Below are positions 16,861 through 25,936 of a DNA stretch of 64,000 nucleotides, one piece after another. Below the pieces are notes generated by a model, which saw nothing but the letters and a program-made list of their open reading frames with translations, was not told where the DNA came from and did not search any database. Position 1 is the first letter of the stretch, and each line of letters opens with the position of its first letter. The translations under genes and the position numbers were made by a program. Source of the stretch: CALNYS01 sp942490855 (lineage in GTDB: Bacteria > Planctomycetota > Phycisphaerae > Phycisphaerales > UBA1924); NCBI GenBank assembly GCA_942490855.1, contig CALNYS010000005.1, positions 62,001 to 126,000 of the forward strand. The letters run 5' to 3'.

Positions 16861-18824
16861 TCAGCCGCAGTCGTTCCACGCGGCGAGCAGGACGGCGAGG
16901 TCAGCCGAATCGACCTGTCCCGAGCCATCGATGTCGCCGCCCGACGAGCCACCCCATCCGGCGAGAAGGATCGCCAGGTCACTCGCGCCGACGTTCCCGT
17001 CCCCGTCGAGATCAGCCGGGCAGGGGGGCGCCTTGTGCACCACCACCTCGAGGTTGTCGAGGAAGAAGTACGAGGTGTCGGTGCGCTCGTGCTCGCTCTC
17101 GAGGTACCTGGCCCGCTGGCGGTACAGGGTCGGCGGATCGGGAACAGGGCCCTCGATGAGATCGCGACCGGCGAAGATGAGCGCCCCGTCCTGGTAGAAC
17201 TCCAGCGACGCGTCGATTCGGTTGACCATCTCGATGCGGGTGGTGACGCCCGCCGCCCACGACCCGCTCGTCGCGACGCGTCCGACGATGCCCCGCGCCG
17301 AGCTGAGCTGGTCCACCGTGATCGCGCCGCCCTCTTCGAAGTACAGCCGCGAGACGGTGTCCCCGTTCTGGCTTTCGTACAGCAGCGAGTGCTCAGCGGT
17401 GTCCGCGGCGATATGAATATCAACGCTGATGGAGTCGGGCATACAACCAAAGCGGGGGCTTCGGATCGCGCGGTTGCCATGCTCACCGCTGATGTTCTCG
17501 TACCGCACGGTCCGCGTCCCAAAGCCGGGGACGCCAGAGTCCACGACCTGCACGCGCGGCCCGTTCACGCTCGGCGTCAGCCCGTAGGGCTCCCAGCCGA
17601 ACTCGTTGACGAGCGGTCCTGCGGCGAACGTCTCGAAGTCCTCGGAGTAGTCGTACGACATGGTGTCGAACAGCCACGCGCGCCCGGTCTCGTTCGGTCC
17701 GGTGTACGGGCTCCCCGCGGCGACCCGCGTGCCCTCCGCGTCGAACGCGGTCCCCAGCTCACTCGACACCATGAGCGAGTTGTAGTCGCTCGGGCGCATG
17801 CGGGTGCACTCGTACCACTCCCCCGACGGCGCCTTGCCAAAGACGGCGATAGCGCCTTGCCCCGAGGGAACGCCCGCGAGGACCATCCCTTGCTCGGTGA
17901 CCGCGACCCCGCCGCGCTCTTGCAGCTGCCCGAGCTCGAGCTCGGCCGACTCGTTCCACGCGCCGAGCTCGTCGCGCTCGAAGATGAGAACCGTGCCCCC
18001 GACCGGCCGCGCGATCCCCACGAGATCGCCGTTGATAGCGACGTCGTGCCCGAACGCGCCGCGGTTAACGGTGCGAGCGGGGAGCAGCTTGCCGTCAAAC
18101 GCCCACTGCCGCGCACTCCGTTGCGGTAGATGTACGCGGAGCCGCCGTCGAGGATCTGCTCGTCATCGCCCCGGGCGCCGACGATCAGCAGCCCGTCGCG
18201 GAGATCCAGCGAGAACCCGAACTCGGTCCGGATGCGTTCGTCCGGGGGCGTGAGGCGCTGCGACTGCGTCCAGACGCCGTCGCCGCCGCGCACGAAGACG
18301 TACGCCGCCCCGTCGCCGTCGTTCTCGTCGAACGCGCCCACAACAGCGGTGTCGCCCTGCATGACGACGCTCCACCCGAAGCCGGCGTCCTCCTGCGGCG
18401 TCGCGGCCGTCAGACGCTGAACGAGAACCCACTGCGCGTCGGGCTGGCGCTCGTACACGTACGCCGCGCCGCCGTTGGGCGTCCCTTCGTCAGAGAACGG
18501 AGAGCCAACGAGGAGGGTGTCGCCGCTCAGCGCGACCGAGTAGCCAAAGTTCGAGCTCGTCCCCGGTTCGTCGGGGAGGATCTTGTCCTCGGGCAGCCAG
18601 AGCGATTGGATCGCGTTGGTCAGGATGTACACCGCGCCGGCCTGCGTGCCCGCCTCGCCGTCTCGTCGGGCTCCGACAGCGACCCGATCTCCGTCGAGAT
18701 CGACGCTCCACCCGTAGTGCTCGTGCACATCCCCGTCCGAGCGAACGAGGTCGCCCAAAAGAATCTGCGCGTGCGCGCCCGTTGCAACCAAGACCAGTGC
18801 CAGCGCGCCGAACCACTTATGCAT
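16861..18824 (-). pseudogene. Secreted FG-GAP-like repeat protein with dockerin-like tail, frameshifted
   Basis: The 5' part (18824 to about 18112) gives a signal peptide (MHKWFGALALVLVATGAHAQ) and repeats of the FG-GAP_2 kind, F-G-W-S-V-V-M-Q-G-D-T-A-V-V-G-A followed by G-A-A-Y-V-F. Near 18110-18114, in a GCGC run, the frame breaks: the original frame decays, while the frame one step over continues with R-Q-W-A-F-D-G-K-L-L-P and V-A-I-N-G-D-L-V-G-I-A. The second part contains another repeat, a beta-rich domain with F-F-L-D-N-L-E-V-V-V, and two dockerin-like segments. One lost base or one extra CG pair would restore the frame. GGGAGAG six bases before the ATG supports the start. It lies 38 bases behind the HAF-like gene and is probably co-transcribed with it. 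Confidence 0.75.
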
Positions 18825-18862
18825 CGGATCTCTCCCTTTCGTCGTCTCGTTCCGGGTATGAA

Positions 18863-20158
18863 TCAGCCCCACGCCGCGAGCATCTCGGCGAGATCCGCCG
18901 AGTCGACCACGCTATCGCCGTTGAGATCGGCCGGGCACGCGCCGTCGCATGCTCCCCACGCCGCGAGCAGCGCCGCGAGGTCCGCAGACGTCACCCGCGT
19001 GTCACGATCGAGGTCCGCGTCGACGATGAACCGCACCATCCACCCGTTGTTCGACCCGCTGACCGGATCAGGGTCCCAGCCCACGATCACGCGCCCGTTG
19101 TCGCTCACGCCGGTGATCCGCGACATCTGACGCCCGACAAGCGGGAGCCCGTGCTCGAGAATAAGCAGCGTCCGAAGGTTGCGCATGCCGTTGACGCGGT
19201 CCCAGACAAAGGGCTCCTGGCCCGGGATCTGCTCGATTCCAAGCCCGGCAGAGGACCCCACCACGATCTGCCCGTCGGGGGTCATCGCCGCGGCGCTCGA
19301 CGAGACCGCACCGCCGGGCAGGTCGCCCAGCTCTTCCGGGGGAAAGCCGATCTCCCAGATCGCCGCCAGATACCCAGCGCCGCCCTCCACCCGCCCGGCG
19401 ACGAACCGCTTGTCCGCAGAAATATCGTGCGCGTCAGCCTCACCAACCGCGAGCAGCGGCAACTCGGTAAGACCCTCCGCTTGATCCCAGCGCACCGCGA
19501 CGCGGGGCATCAGGTCGCCGGTCGAAGCGCTGCCGATCAAGACCTGCCCGTCGTCAGACATCGCATGGACGATGCTCCGCGTCTGTGCGCGGTAGGGGGG
19601 CGTTTCGATCTGACCGATCAGCTTGATCACGCCGCCAATCTCCGCGCGATAGCCTTCGACGATGGTCGGCTCGTCTGGCCGCTCACAAAGCGCATCGCCC
19701 GCGAACACGCTGCCGTCCCGCGACACCGCCGAGATAGTCACCGGCACGCAGCCGTCATCGTCAGCAAGGAATATGGGACCGGCGCCCTCGACCCAGTACG
19801 CCGCGCGAGCGTCCCCGCTCTGGTCAACCGCGATCCCGCCCAGCACGCTCCCGTCATACGAGGATGCGTTGACGGCCTCGTCGGGGCGCGCCGACGTCAG
19901 GGTGGGCAGCGCCTCGACCCCGCCCTCGAGCGTCCACACGACCGGGCGCGACGCCAGCGCCCCGCTGACATCCGCCAGCCCGAACGCGGTCCGCCCGTCC
20001 CCCGAGATACCCAGGATGAGCGTCTGATGCGTCCCCGGCAGGATCGGAGCCGAGTGGAACTCAGCAACGTCCGCAGAACAGACGCCGCCACACAACAAAG
20101 CAGCCGTCGCGATCAGACACCCCGTCCCACCGCGCCAGCGCTCGGAGCCCACACGCAT
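18863..20158 (-). CDS. Exported HAF-like repeat protein with dockerin-like tail
   Basis: About 431 residues. A signal peptide (G-C-L-I-A-T-A-A-L-L-C-G-G-V-C-S-A) precedes divergent HAF-type repeats: S-x-D-G-x-V-x-x-G followed by a W-containing strand (V-V-W-T-L-E-G-G, A-V-R-W-D, A-I-W-E-I, P-F-V-W-D). The C terminus carries two dockerin-like segments separated by G-A-C-D-G-A-C-P. Two adjacent ATGs (20161 and 20158) follow GGAGAGAG; the second has the better spacing. It is the first gene of a probable pair with the frameshifted FG-GAP gene downstream. Function is unknown. Confidence 0.75.
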   Translation of the reverse strand: MRVGSERWRGGTGCLIATAALLCGGVCSADVAEFHSAPILPGTHQTLILGISGDGRTAFGLADVSGALASRPVVWTLEGGVEALPTLTSARPDEAVNASSYDGSVLGGIAVDQSGDARAAYWVEGAGPIFLADDDGCVPVTISAVSRDGSVFAGDALCERPDEPTIVEGYRAEIGGVIKLIGQIETPPYRAQTRSIVHAMSDDGQVLIGSASTGDLMPRVAVRWDQAEGLTELPLLAVGEADAHDISADKRFVAGRVEGGAGYLAAIWEIGFPPEELGDLPGGAVSSSAAAMTPDGQIVVGSSAGLGIEQIPGQEPFVWDRVNGMRNLRTLLILEHGLPLVGRQMSRITGVSDNGRVIVGWDPDPVSGSNNGWMVRFIVDADLDRDTRVTSADLAALLAAWGACDGACPADLNGDSVVDSADLAEMLAAWG

Positions 20159-20667
20159 CATCTCTCTCCAGTCATCGCGTCGGTTCCGCTCTCGAGCGAG
20201 CACGCGCGCGGTGGCGCTGCATGGGAAACGGTGTTGCAAGATGGCTTCATGCCGCTCTCCCCAGCTGCAGGTCTGGACGGTCGCTCGTCAACGCGATCTT
20301 TAAGAAGCGTACGCGACAGCACAGACCGCACCCACAACAATACTGTAAGTTCTTGCAGGAGAAGCCCCCACGCCGCTCCAGAACGCTCAGCGAGCGAGTT
20401 CGCACGTTTGCCGTTCGAGCGAGTGGTTTGCAACCGCGACGCCCGAGGGCAGAGCAGAACCTGCGGCGCAGAACCCTCACATGACAGCCGAACACGCCTC
20501 GCGCCGAGTAATTATCTGCACGCGCTCGCGCACGACGACCCGTCTCAGCAATACTGCTGTTTCTATGAAACCGGACCCTGCCTGCGACCAAAGAGAACCG
20601 GCGACGGCAATTCGCGTATCGCTGGTAGGCTGATGTCGTTGTCTCCGTGTGTCTCGAGGATGGGCTG
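20159..20667. other. Intergenic region between divergent transcription units
   Basis: About 500 bases between the HAF-like gene and the MoxR operon, and less GC-rich than its surroundings. It should contain both promoters. I see no convincing gene, RNA or strong hairpin in it. Confidence 0.4.
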
Positions 20668-22113
20668 ATGAGCACGCCGCACGCACAACCGTACGACCGC
20701 GCCGCGGTGCTGCGCCGCAGCCGCCGGGTGATCCGGCGCGAGACGTTCCTGACCGAAGCCGCACGCTGCGTCGGGCTCGCGCTCGCCGCGGCCGGCGTTG
20801 TTGTGATCGCGCTCCGCGCGGGCGCCGGAGTTCCTGCCATCGAGTGGTGGTGGCTCGCCGCGGCCGCGGCGCTCGGCCTTGTCGCAGCAGCAGCGCGCAC
20901 CGCCATGGTGCGCCTTGACGACGCCGCTCTCGCGGCGGTGCTCGACTCCCGCGTTGACGCCGGCGGCGTGATCATGATCGACGCCCCCGGCGTGCGCACC
21001 CAGGACGCCCTCCGGGCCGCCTCGCTGCTCCGCGTCAGCGGGCAACGGCGCGGCGAGGGCTCCCTCCTCCTGATCGGCGCAGCGCTCCTGACCGGCGCGG
21101 TTCTCGCCCCCGTGAGCGCGGCCCCCACGCCCTCACACCGCCTCGACCTCTCCGCCCAGGCCGAGGAAATGGCCGCCCAGGCCGAGGTCCTCGCCGAGCA
21201 CGAGGCGATCGACCAGGACGAGGCCGACTCGTTCGCCAAGGCCCTCGACGCGCTCGAGGACGAGGCGCTCGCGACCGACCCGTGGAGCGCGTGGGAAGCG
21301 ATGGACGCCGCGCGCGAGCGTCTTGACCAGCTCGCGCAGGAAGGCGCCGAACGAATCGCCGAGCGCGCCGCGACCGCGGCAGCCCTCAACGAGCTCGCCG
21401 CGGCTTCCTCCGACCTTTCATCGAACGCCATGCGCTCGCTCGCCGAGGGCCTCGACGCCGCCAGCGCCGACCCGGAACTGACGCAGGCCCTCTCGCCTGA
21501 GCTCCTCGACGCGCTCGCCTCCATCGCCGGCGGCATGAGCCCCGAGGATCTCGCCGCCGCGCTCGAAGCGCTCGCCCAGGCGGGGGGCGCGCAGGAAGCC
21601 GACGCCATGTCGGCGCTCGAGGCCATGATGGACGCCGGGCTCCTCGACGCCGAGGGTCTCCGCGAGGCGCTCGCCCGCTGCAACGCCGCGCGCGCCGAAC
21701 TCAGCGAGTACCTCTCGGAGTGTGATTGCGAGGGCGAAGGCGAATGCGACGGTGAGTGCACCGGGAGCGCCGCCGCGATCTGCCTGCGCCCCAGCACGGG
21801 CCAGGTCTCGCGCGGCCCGGGCGCCACCCGCATGGCGTGGGACGACCCTAACGCCGGCGCGCTGGACGCGTCGGGCGACGCCGAGCGCCTGCCCACCCCG
21901 CTCCCAGACCCCAGCGGATCGGTGCGCCTCGGCTCCACCCGTGCCTCGGGCAACGACGACGCGGGCGCTTCGTCTTCTGGCGAGGCCCTCACCGGCGCCG
22001 ACGCGGCCGTCTCCCGGCGCAGCGCCGCCCGCGTCCTCCCCCGCCACCGCGAGGCCGTCCGCCGCTACTTCGAACACGCCAACAAGGAGCCGGACGCCCC
22101 GGACCACCCGTGA
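20668..22113 (+). CDS. Membrane protein with long helical region, first gene of the MoxR/vWA operon
   Basis: 481 residues. The N terminus has two hydrophobic helices (about 35-53 and 60-78), a third near 130-150, then a long Ala/Glu-rich helical stretch (about 160-350) likely to form coiled coil. A Cys/acid motif C-D-C-E-G-E-G-E-C-D-G-E-C follows at 352-364 and could bind metal. The Ser/Gly-rich tail is probably disordered and ends in basic H-R-E-A-V-R-R-Y-F. Start at 20668 is chosen from GAGGATGGGCTG directly upstream. The stop overlaps the next start by four bases. No domain family is recognised, but similar large membrane proteins often accompany moxR operons. Confidence 0.7.
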   Translation: MSTPHAQPYDRAAVLRRSRRVIRRETFLTEAARCVGLALAAAGVVVIALRAGAGVPAIEWWWLAAAAALGLVAAAARTAMVRLDDAALAAVLDSRVDAGGVIMIDAPGVRTQDALRAASLLRVSGQRRGEGSLLLIGAALLTGAVLAPVSAAPTPSHRLDLSAQAEEMAAQAEVLAEHEAIDQDEADSFAKALDALEDEALATDPWSAWEAMDAARERLDQLAQEGAERIAERAATAAALNELAAASSDLSSNAMRSLAEGLDAASADPELTQALSPELLDALASIAGGMSPEDLAAALEALAQAGGAQEADAMSALEAMMDAGLLDAEGLREALARCNAARAELSEYLSECDCEGEGECDGECTGSAAAICLRPSTGQVSRGPGATRMAWDDPNAGALDASGDAERLPTPLPDPSGSVRLGSTRASGNDDAGASSSGEALTGADAAVSRRSAARVLPRHREAVRRYFEHANKEPDAPDHP

Positions 22114-23177
22114 CGCAGCACCACACCCCCGCGACGGGCGCACCGCAACCGACGCCGCTCGACGACGCCACCCTCGAGTCCGTCGGGCGCACCGCGTCGG
22201 AACTCCTCCGCGCCCTCAACACCGCCGTCATCGGGCAAGAACGCGTCACCCTCGCCGTCGCGACAGGCGTCCTCGCACGCGGGCACGTCCTCCTCGAGGG
22301 GATGCCAGGGCTCGGCAAGACCGCGCTCATCCGCACCCTCGGTGAAGCCCTCAAACTCGATTTCGGGCGCGTGCAGTTCACGCCGGACCTCATGCCCGGG
22401 GATATCGTGGGCAGCCCGATCCTCGAAGAGCGCGCCGGCGGCGGACGCGACATGGTTTTCCGCGAAGGCCCCGTCTTCACCAACATCCTCCTCGCCGACG
22501 AGATCAACCGCGCCTCGCCCAAGACCCAGTCCGCGCTCCTCGAAGCCATGCAAGAGAGGCGCGTCACGGTCATGGGCGAAACGCGCGAGCTGCCCGACCC
22601 CTTCTTCGTGCTCGCGTCGCAGAACCCTATCGAACTCGAAGGCACCTACCCGCTCCCCGAGGCCCAGCTCGACCGCTTCATGCTCAAGGTCCAGATCGAC
22701 ATGCCCGGGACCGACGCGCTCGAACGCATCGTCGCCACCCGCCGTCACGGCGAGGCGCCCGCGACCAGCGTGTCCATCGACCGCTACCGCCTCGACGCCG
22801 TGTACGAGGCCCTCGACCGCGTGATCCTCCCAGCGGCGGTGGGGCGGTACATCGCGCGCCTCGTCGGCGCGACCCACCCCGGGTCCGACGAGGCGCCCGA
22901 AGCCGTGCGCCGCTTCGTCCGCCACGGCGCCTCGCCCCGCGCCGCCATCGCGATCGCCGAAGCCGCACGTGTCGTCGCGCTCCTCGACCGCCGCCCGACC
23001 GTCGGCTTCGAGGACGTGCGCACCATCGCCCCCGACGCCCTACGCCACCGCCTCGTGATGAGCTACGACGCCGCCCTCGAACGCACCGACGCCACCCAGG
23101 TCATCACCGCCCTCCTCGCCGCCCTCGACGAGGTCGGGGGAGCGCTCCCGAAGGGGGTCCGCGTTGACGCACCGTAA
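22110..23177 (+). CDS. MoxR-family AAA+ ATPase
   Basis: 355 residues starting with GTG in a GTGA overlap with the previous stop. Walker A is G-M-P-G-L-G-K-T (about 63-70). The MoxR-specific F-x-R-V-Q-F-T-P-D-L-M-P-G-D-I, Walker B L-L-A-D-E-I-N-R-A, a sensor-1 S-Q-N-P-I-E and G-T-Y-P-L-P-E-A-Q-L-D-R-F follow; an AAA lid-2 domain covers the last third. MoxR ATPases act as chaperones that mature or activate complexes together with vWA-domain partners, which are encoded downstream here. It is cytoplasmic and probably works at the membrane with DUF58 and vWA proteins. Confidence 0.92.
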   Translation: MTQHHTPATGAPQPTPLDDATLESVGRTASELLRALNTAVIGQERVTLAVATGVLARGHVLLEGMPGLGKTALIRTLGEALKLDFGRVQFTPDLMPGDIVGSPILEERAGGGRDMVFREGPVFTNILLADEINRASPKTQSALLEAMQERRVTVMGETRELPDPFFVLASQNPIELEGTYPLPEAQLDRFMLKVQIDMPGTDALERIVATRRHGEAPATSVSIDRYRLDAVYEALDRVILPAAVGRYIARLVGATHPGSDEAPEAVRRFVRHGASPRAAIAIAEAARVVALLDRRPTVGFEDVRTIAPDALRHRLVMSYDAALERTDATQVITALLAALDEVGGALPKGVRVDAP

Positions 23178-24984
23178 GGCCGTCCTCCTCGTCCTCGCGC
23201 TCCTTGCGCCGGCGTTCTCCGCCCTCGCCATCGAGTTCGGACCTGTCGTCATCGACGTTGGCGAGGTTGTCTCCACCGGCGCAACGTACGGCTACGCCGA
23301 GATCCCGCTCCGCATCGAGAACACCTCCAACGAGGACGTCACCGTCACGCTCAGCGCGGGCGGACGCCCCGAGATGTACACGACCGGGAACGTCATCACG
23401 CGACTGAGCCGGACGTTCCACGCCCCCGCCGGCGCCGAGATGACGGTCGTTCTTCACCAGCCGGCGATGGCCCTGGCGAACGACCGCATGACGGTGTTCA
23501 TCAACGGTCGCTCCCAGCGCAACGTGCTCCCGTTGCCGGCCAGCGCGCACATGGGGAGCAACACCGGCTACCTCGCAGGGCGAGAAGAGCACCACGCCGT
23601 CCTGACCGATCTCGCTATCGACGCGCTCACCCGCGACACGATCAGCGCGACCGTCGCCACGCTCTCCTCCAGCAAAGCGTCGTACTTCGGCAACCCGTAC
23701 GTCGCCTACCCCGACCACACCGACGTCTGGCCCGAGACGTGGCTGGGGTTCTCGCGATTTCTGGTTGTCGCGGTCTCCGAGTCGCGATGGAACACCCTCG
23801 CCCCCCAGCGCAAGCGCGCGCTCCTGGACTACATCACCGCCGGGGGCGTGGTCGTCATCGTCGGCTCGGGAACCCCGCCCGACATCGAACGCCAGTTCAG
23901 CGCCGCCGCCCCTTTCACTGAGGCCCCGCCCGACGGGGCGGCGTTCCGCCTCGGGCACGGGAGCGTGTACGCGGCTACCGACGCGTTCGAGCTCGACTGG
24001 TGGGCCGATGTGATCCAAGGCGCGGAAAGCTCCGCGCGGTGGCGCCTCCCGACGCGCCGCGTCTCGAACGACATCGACGCGCTCCCGATGACCGATCACC
24101 TCGCCCTCCCGGTGCGCTCCCTCCTCGCGTTGCTCGTCGTCTTCGCGGTGCTCATCGGGCCCGTGAACGTCTTCGTGCTGACCATGCTGCGCCGCCCGGT
24201 CCTGCTCTTTGTCACCACGCCGCTCCTCGGCGCGTTCTTTGCCGCGAGCGTCTTCGCGTTCGGGCTCCTCGCCGACGGCGTGCGCCCGAGCGTGCGCAGC
24301 ACGACGCTCGTGGTGCTTGACCAGCAGCGCCAGCAGGCCGTCTCCGCGACGCTCGCCGCGTACTACGCCCCGCTGACCCCGGGAGAGGGCGTGGCGTTCT
24401 CATCCAACGCCTGCGTGATGCCAAGCATGGACACCGACGGGTTCCGCATGAGATCCCGCCCGACCCCCGTCAGCCTCGCCCTCTCCGGCACGGAACAGCG
24501 CTTCACCAGCGGGCTGATCCGCGCGCGCTTGCCCGCGTACGTCCGTCTCCTCACCGTCGAAACACGGCGCGAGCGCGTGCTGATCGAACACACCCCCGAC
24601 GGGCCCGTCGTCCTCAACGGGTTCGCGTCAGCTATCGACACGATCTGGCACGCCGACAACAGCGGCACGATCTACACAGGAGGCCCCATCGCCGCGGGCG
24701 CCCAGCTCACGCTCACCCCGTTGACCGGCGACCGCCACCCCGAGGTCCACGGGTGGAGCGACGTCGCCTCCACCCTCGCCGAGGCGCCCCGGCGTGGTCT
24801 CGTCGAGTACGTCCTGCGTGACCGCGACCTGTCGCCCCGCGTCGTGCCAAGAGGCGGGTACGTCGCTCGACTCACCGCCCCGGCGTTCTTCGATCCCGGG
24901 CTCGACAACCTCAAAGCCCACGACGCAACCACGCTCGTCGTCGGAACGCTCGCGCGCGAAGGGGGGGCGCCCCGTGCTCGTTGA
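23164..24984 (+). CDS. Exported membrane protein of unknown function in the MoxR operon
   Basis: 606 residues, started by TTG at 23164 after AAGGGGG; it overlaps moxR by 14 bases. A signal peptide (K-A-V-L-L-V-L-A-L-L-A-P-A-F-S-A-L-A) leads into a beta-rich periplasmic region with I-R-I-E-N-T-S-N-E-D-V-type immunoglobulin-like strands. A Rossmann-like segment has I-T-A-G-G-V-V-V-I-V-G-S-G. Two or three transmembrane helices follow (about 318-345 and 352-380), and a second extracytoplasmic beta domain closes the protein. The layout (beta domain, helices, beta domain) suggests a partner of the ABC exporter or the vWA proteins. No family assigned. Confidence 0.65.
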   Translation: MTHRKAVLLVLALLAPAFSALAIEFGPVVIDVGEVVSTGATYGYAEIPLRIENTSNEDVTVTLSAGGRPEMYTTGNVITRLSRTFHAPAGAEMTVVLHQPAMALANDRMTVFINGRSQRNVLPLPASAHMGSNTGYLAGREEHHAVLTDLAIDALTRDTISATVATLSSSKASYFGNPYVAYPDHTDVWPETWLGFSRFLVVAVSESRWNTLAPQRKRALLDYITAGGVVVIVGSGTPPDIERQFSAAAPFTEAPPDGAAFRLGHGSVYAATDAFELDWWADVIQGAESSARWRLPTRRVSNDIDALPMTDHLALPVRSLLALLVVFAVLIGPVNVFVLTMLRRPVLLFVTTPLLGAFFAASVFAFGLLADGVRPSVRSTTLVVLDQQRQQAVSATLAAYYAPLTPGEGVAFSSNACVMPSMDTDGFRMRSRPTPVSLALSGTEQRFTSGLIRARLPAYVRLLTVETRRERVLIEHTPDGPVVLNGFASAIDTIWHADNSGTIYTGGPIAAGAQLTLTPLTGDRHPEVHGWSDVASTLAEAPRRGLVEYVLRDRDLSPRVVPRGGYVARLTAPAFFDPGLDNLKAHDATTLVVGTLAREGGAPRAR

Positions 24985-25936
24985 AGTCTCAGAGGTCACG
25001 CGGCGCTTCGGCTCCGCCACAGCCGTAGACGCCCTCTCCTTCTCGCTCGACGCCGGGCAGATCTTCGCGTTCGTCGGCCCCAACGGCGCCGGTAAGACCA
25101 CCACCATGCGCATCATGTCCACCCTCGACGACCCCGACGAGGGCGACGTGCGCATCGACGGCATCTCCGTCACCCAGTACCCCGAGAAGACCCGCCGCCT
25201 CTTCGGCTACATGCCCGACAGCCTCCCCGAGCACCGCGACGTCGTCGTCTGGGAGTACCTCGACTTCTTCGCACGCTCCTTCGGCCTGCGCGGGCGCGAG
25301 CGCACCACGCTGCTCGAAGAGATCGAAAGCTTCTGCGGCCTCGGCTCCATGCGAGGGAAATCGCTGCGCTCGCTGTCAAAGGGCATGAAACAGCGCGTCA
25401 GCCTCGCGCGCGCGCTCATCCACGACCCGCCGCTGCTGATCCTCGACGAGCCCGCCGCCGGCCTCGACCCGCGCGCCCGCATTGAGCTCCGCCGACTCAT
25501 GGGCGCCCTCTCCGACCGCGGCAAGGCCATCCTCATCAGCTCCCACATCCTCAGCGAGCTCGAGGACGTCGCCCACGGCGCCGTGATCATCGAACAGGGA
25601 CGCCTCATCCGCGCCGGCACGCTGGACGAACTCTCCAGATCGCCCGTCGGCGTCTCACACGACGGCGCCCCCGACCCCGCGCACGCGCGCGTCCTGACCG
25701 TGCGCACGCTCGGCGACGCCCGCGAAGGATGCGTCGCGGCGCTCGAGACCCCGGGCGTGCTCGCCGCCGAGGTCGAACGCGGCCGCCTCGTCGTCCGCCT
25801 CGAAGACAGCGACGCAGCCGCGGCCGCCCTCATCAAGGCCCTCGTCGAACGAGGACACGCCCCCGTCGAGATCATCCCGGCCCGCGCCGGCCTCGAACGC
25901 ATCTTCATGGACTCGACCAAGGGGGACCTCCAATGA
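24974..25936 (+). CDS. ABC transporter ATP-binding protein
   Basis: 320 residues from a GTG at 24974, overlapping the upstream gene by 11 bases, with AAGGGGGGG as ribosome binding site. Walker A is G-P-N-G-A-G-K-T-T-T, the Q-loop region lies around L-F-G-Y-M-P-D, the signature is L-S-K-G-M-K-Q-R-V-S-L, Walker B is L-L-I-L-D-E-P-A-A-G-L-D, and the H-loop is I-S-S-H-I-L-S-E-L. A C-terminal extension (about 225-320) resembles the DUF4162 domain of ABC-2 exporter ATPases. It pairs with the permease whose ATG overlaps its stop. The substrate is unknown; in MoxR operons this pair resembles Gld/Nos-type exporters. Confidence 0.9.
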   Translation: MLVEVSEVTRRFGSATAVDALSFSLDAGQIFAFVGPNGAGKTTTMRIMSTLDDPDEGDVRIDGISVTQYPEKTRRLFGYMPDSLPEHRDVVVWEYLDFFARSFGLRGRERTTLLEEIESFCGLGSMRGKSLRSLSKGMKQRVSLARALIHDPPLLILDEPAAGLDPRARIELRRLMGALSDRGKAILISSHILSELEDVAHGAVIIEQGRLIRAGTLDELSRSPVGVSHDGAPDPAHARVLTVRTLGDAREGCVAALETPGVLAAEVERGRLVVRLEDSDAAAAALIKALVERGHAPVEIIPARAGLERIFMDSTKGDLQ

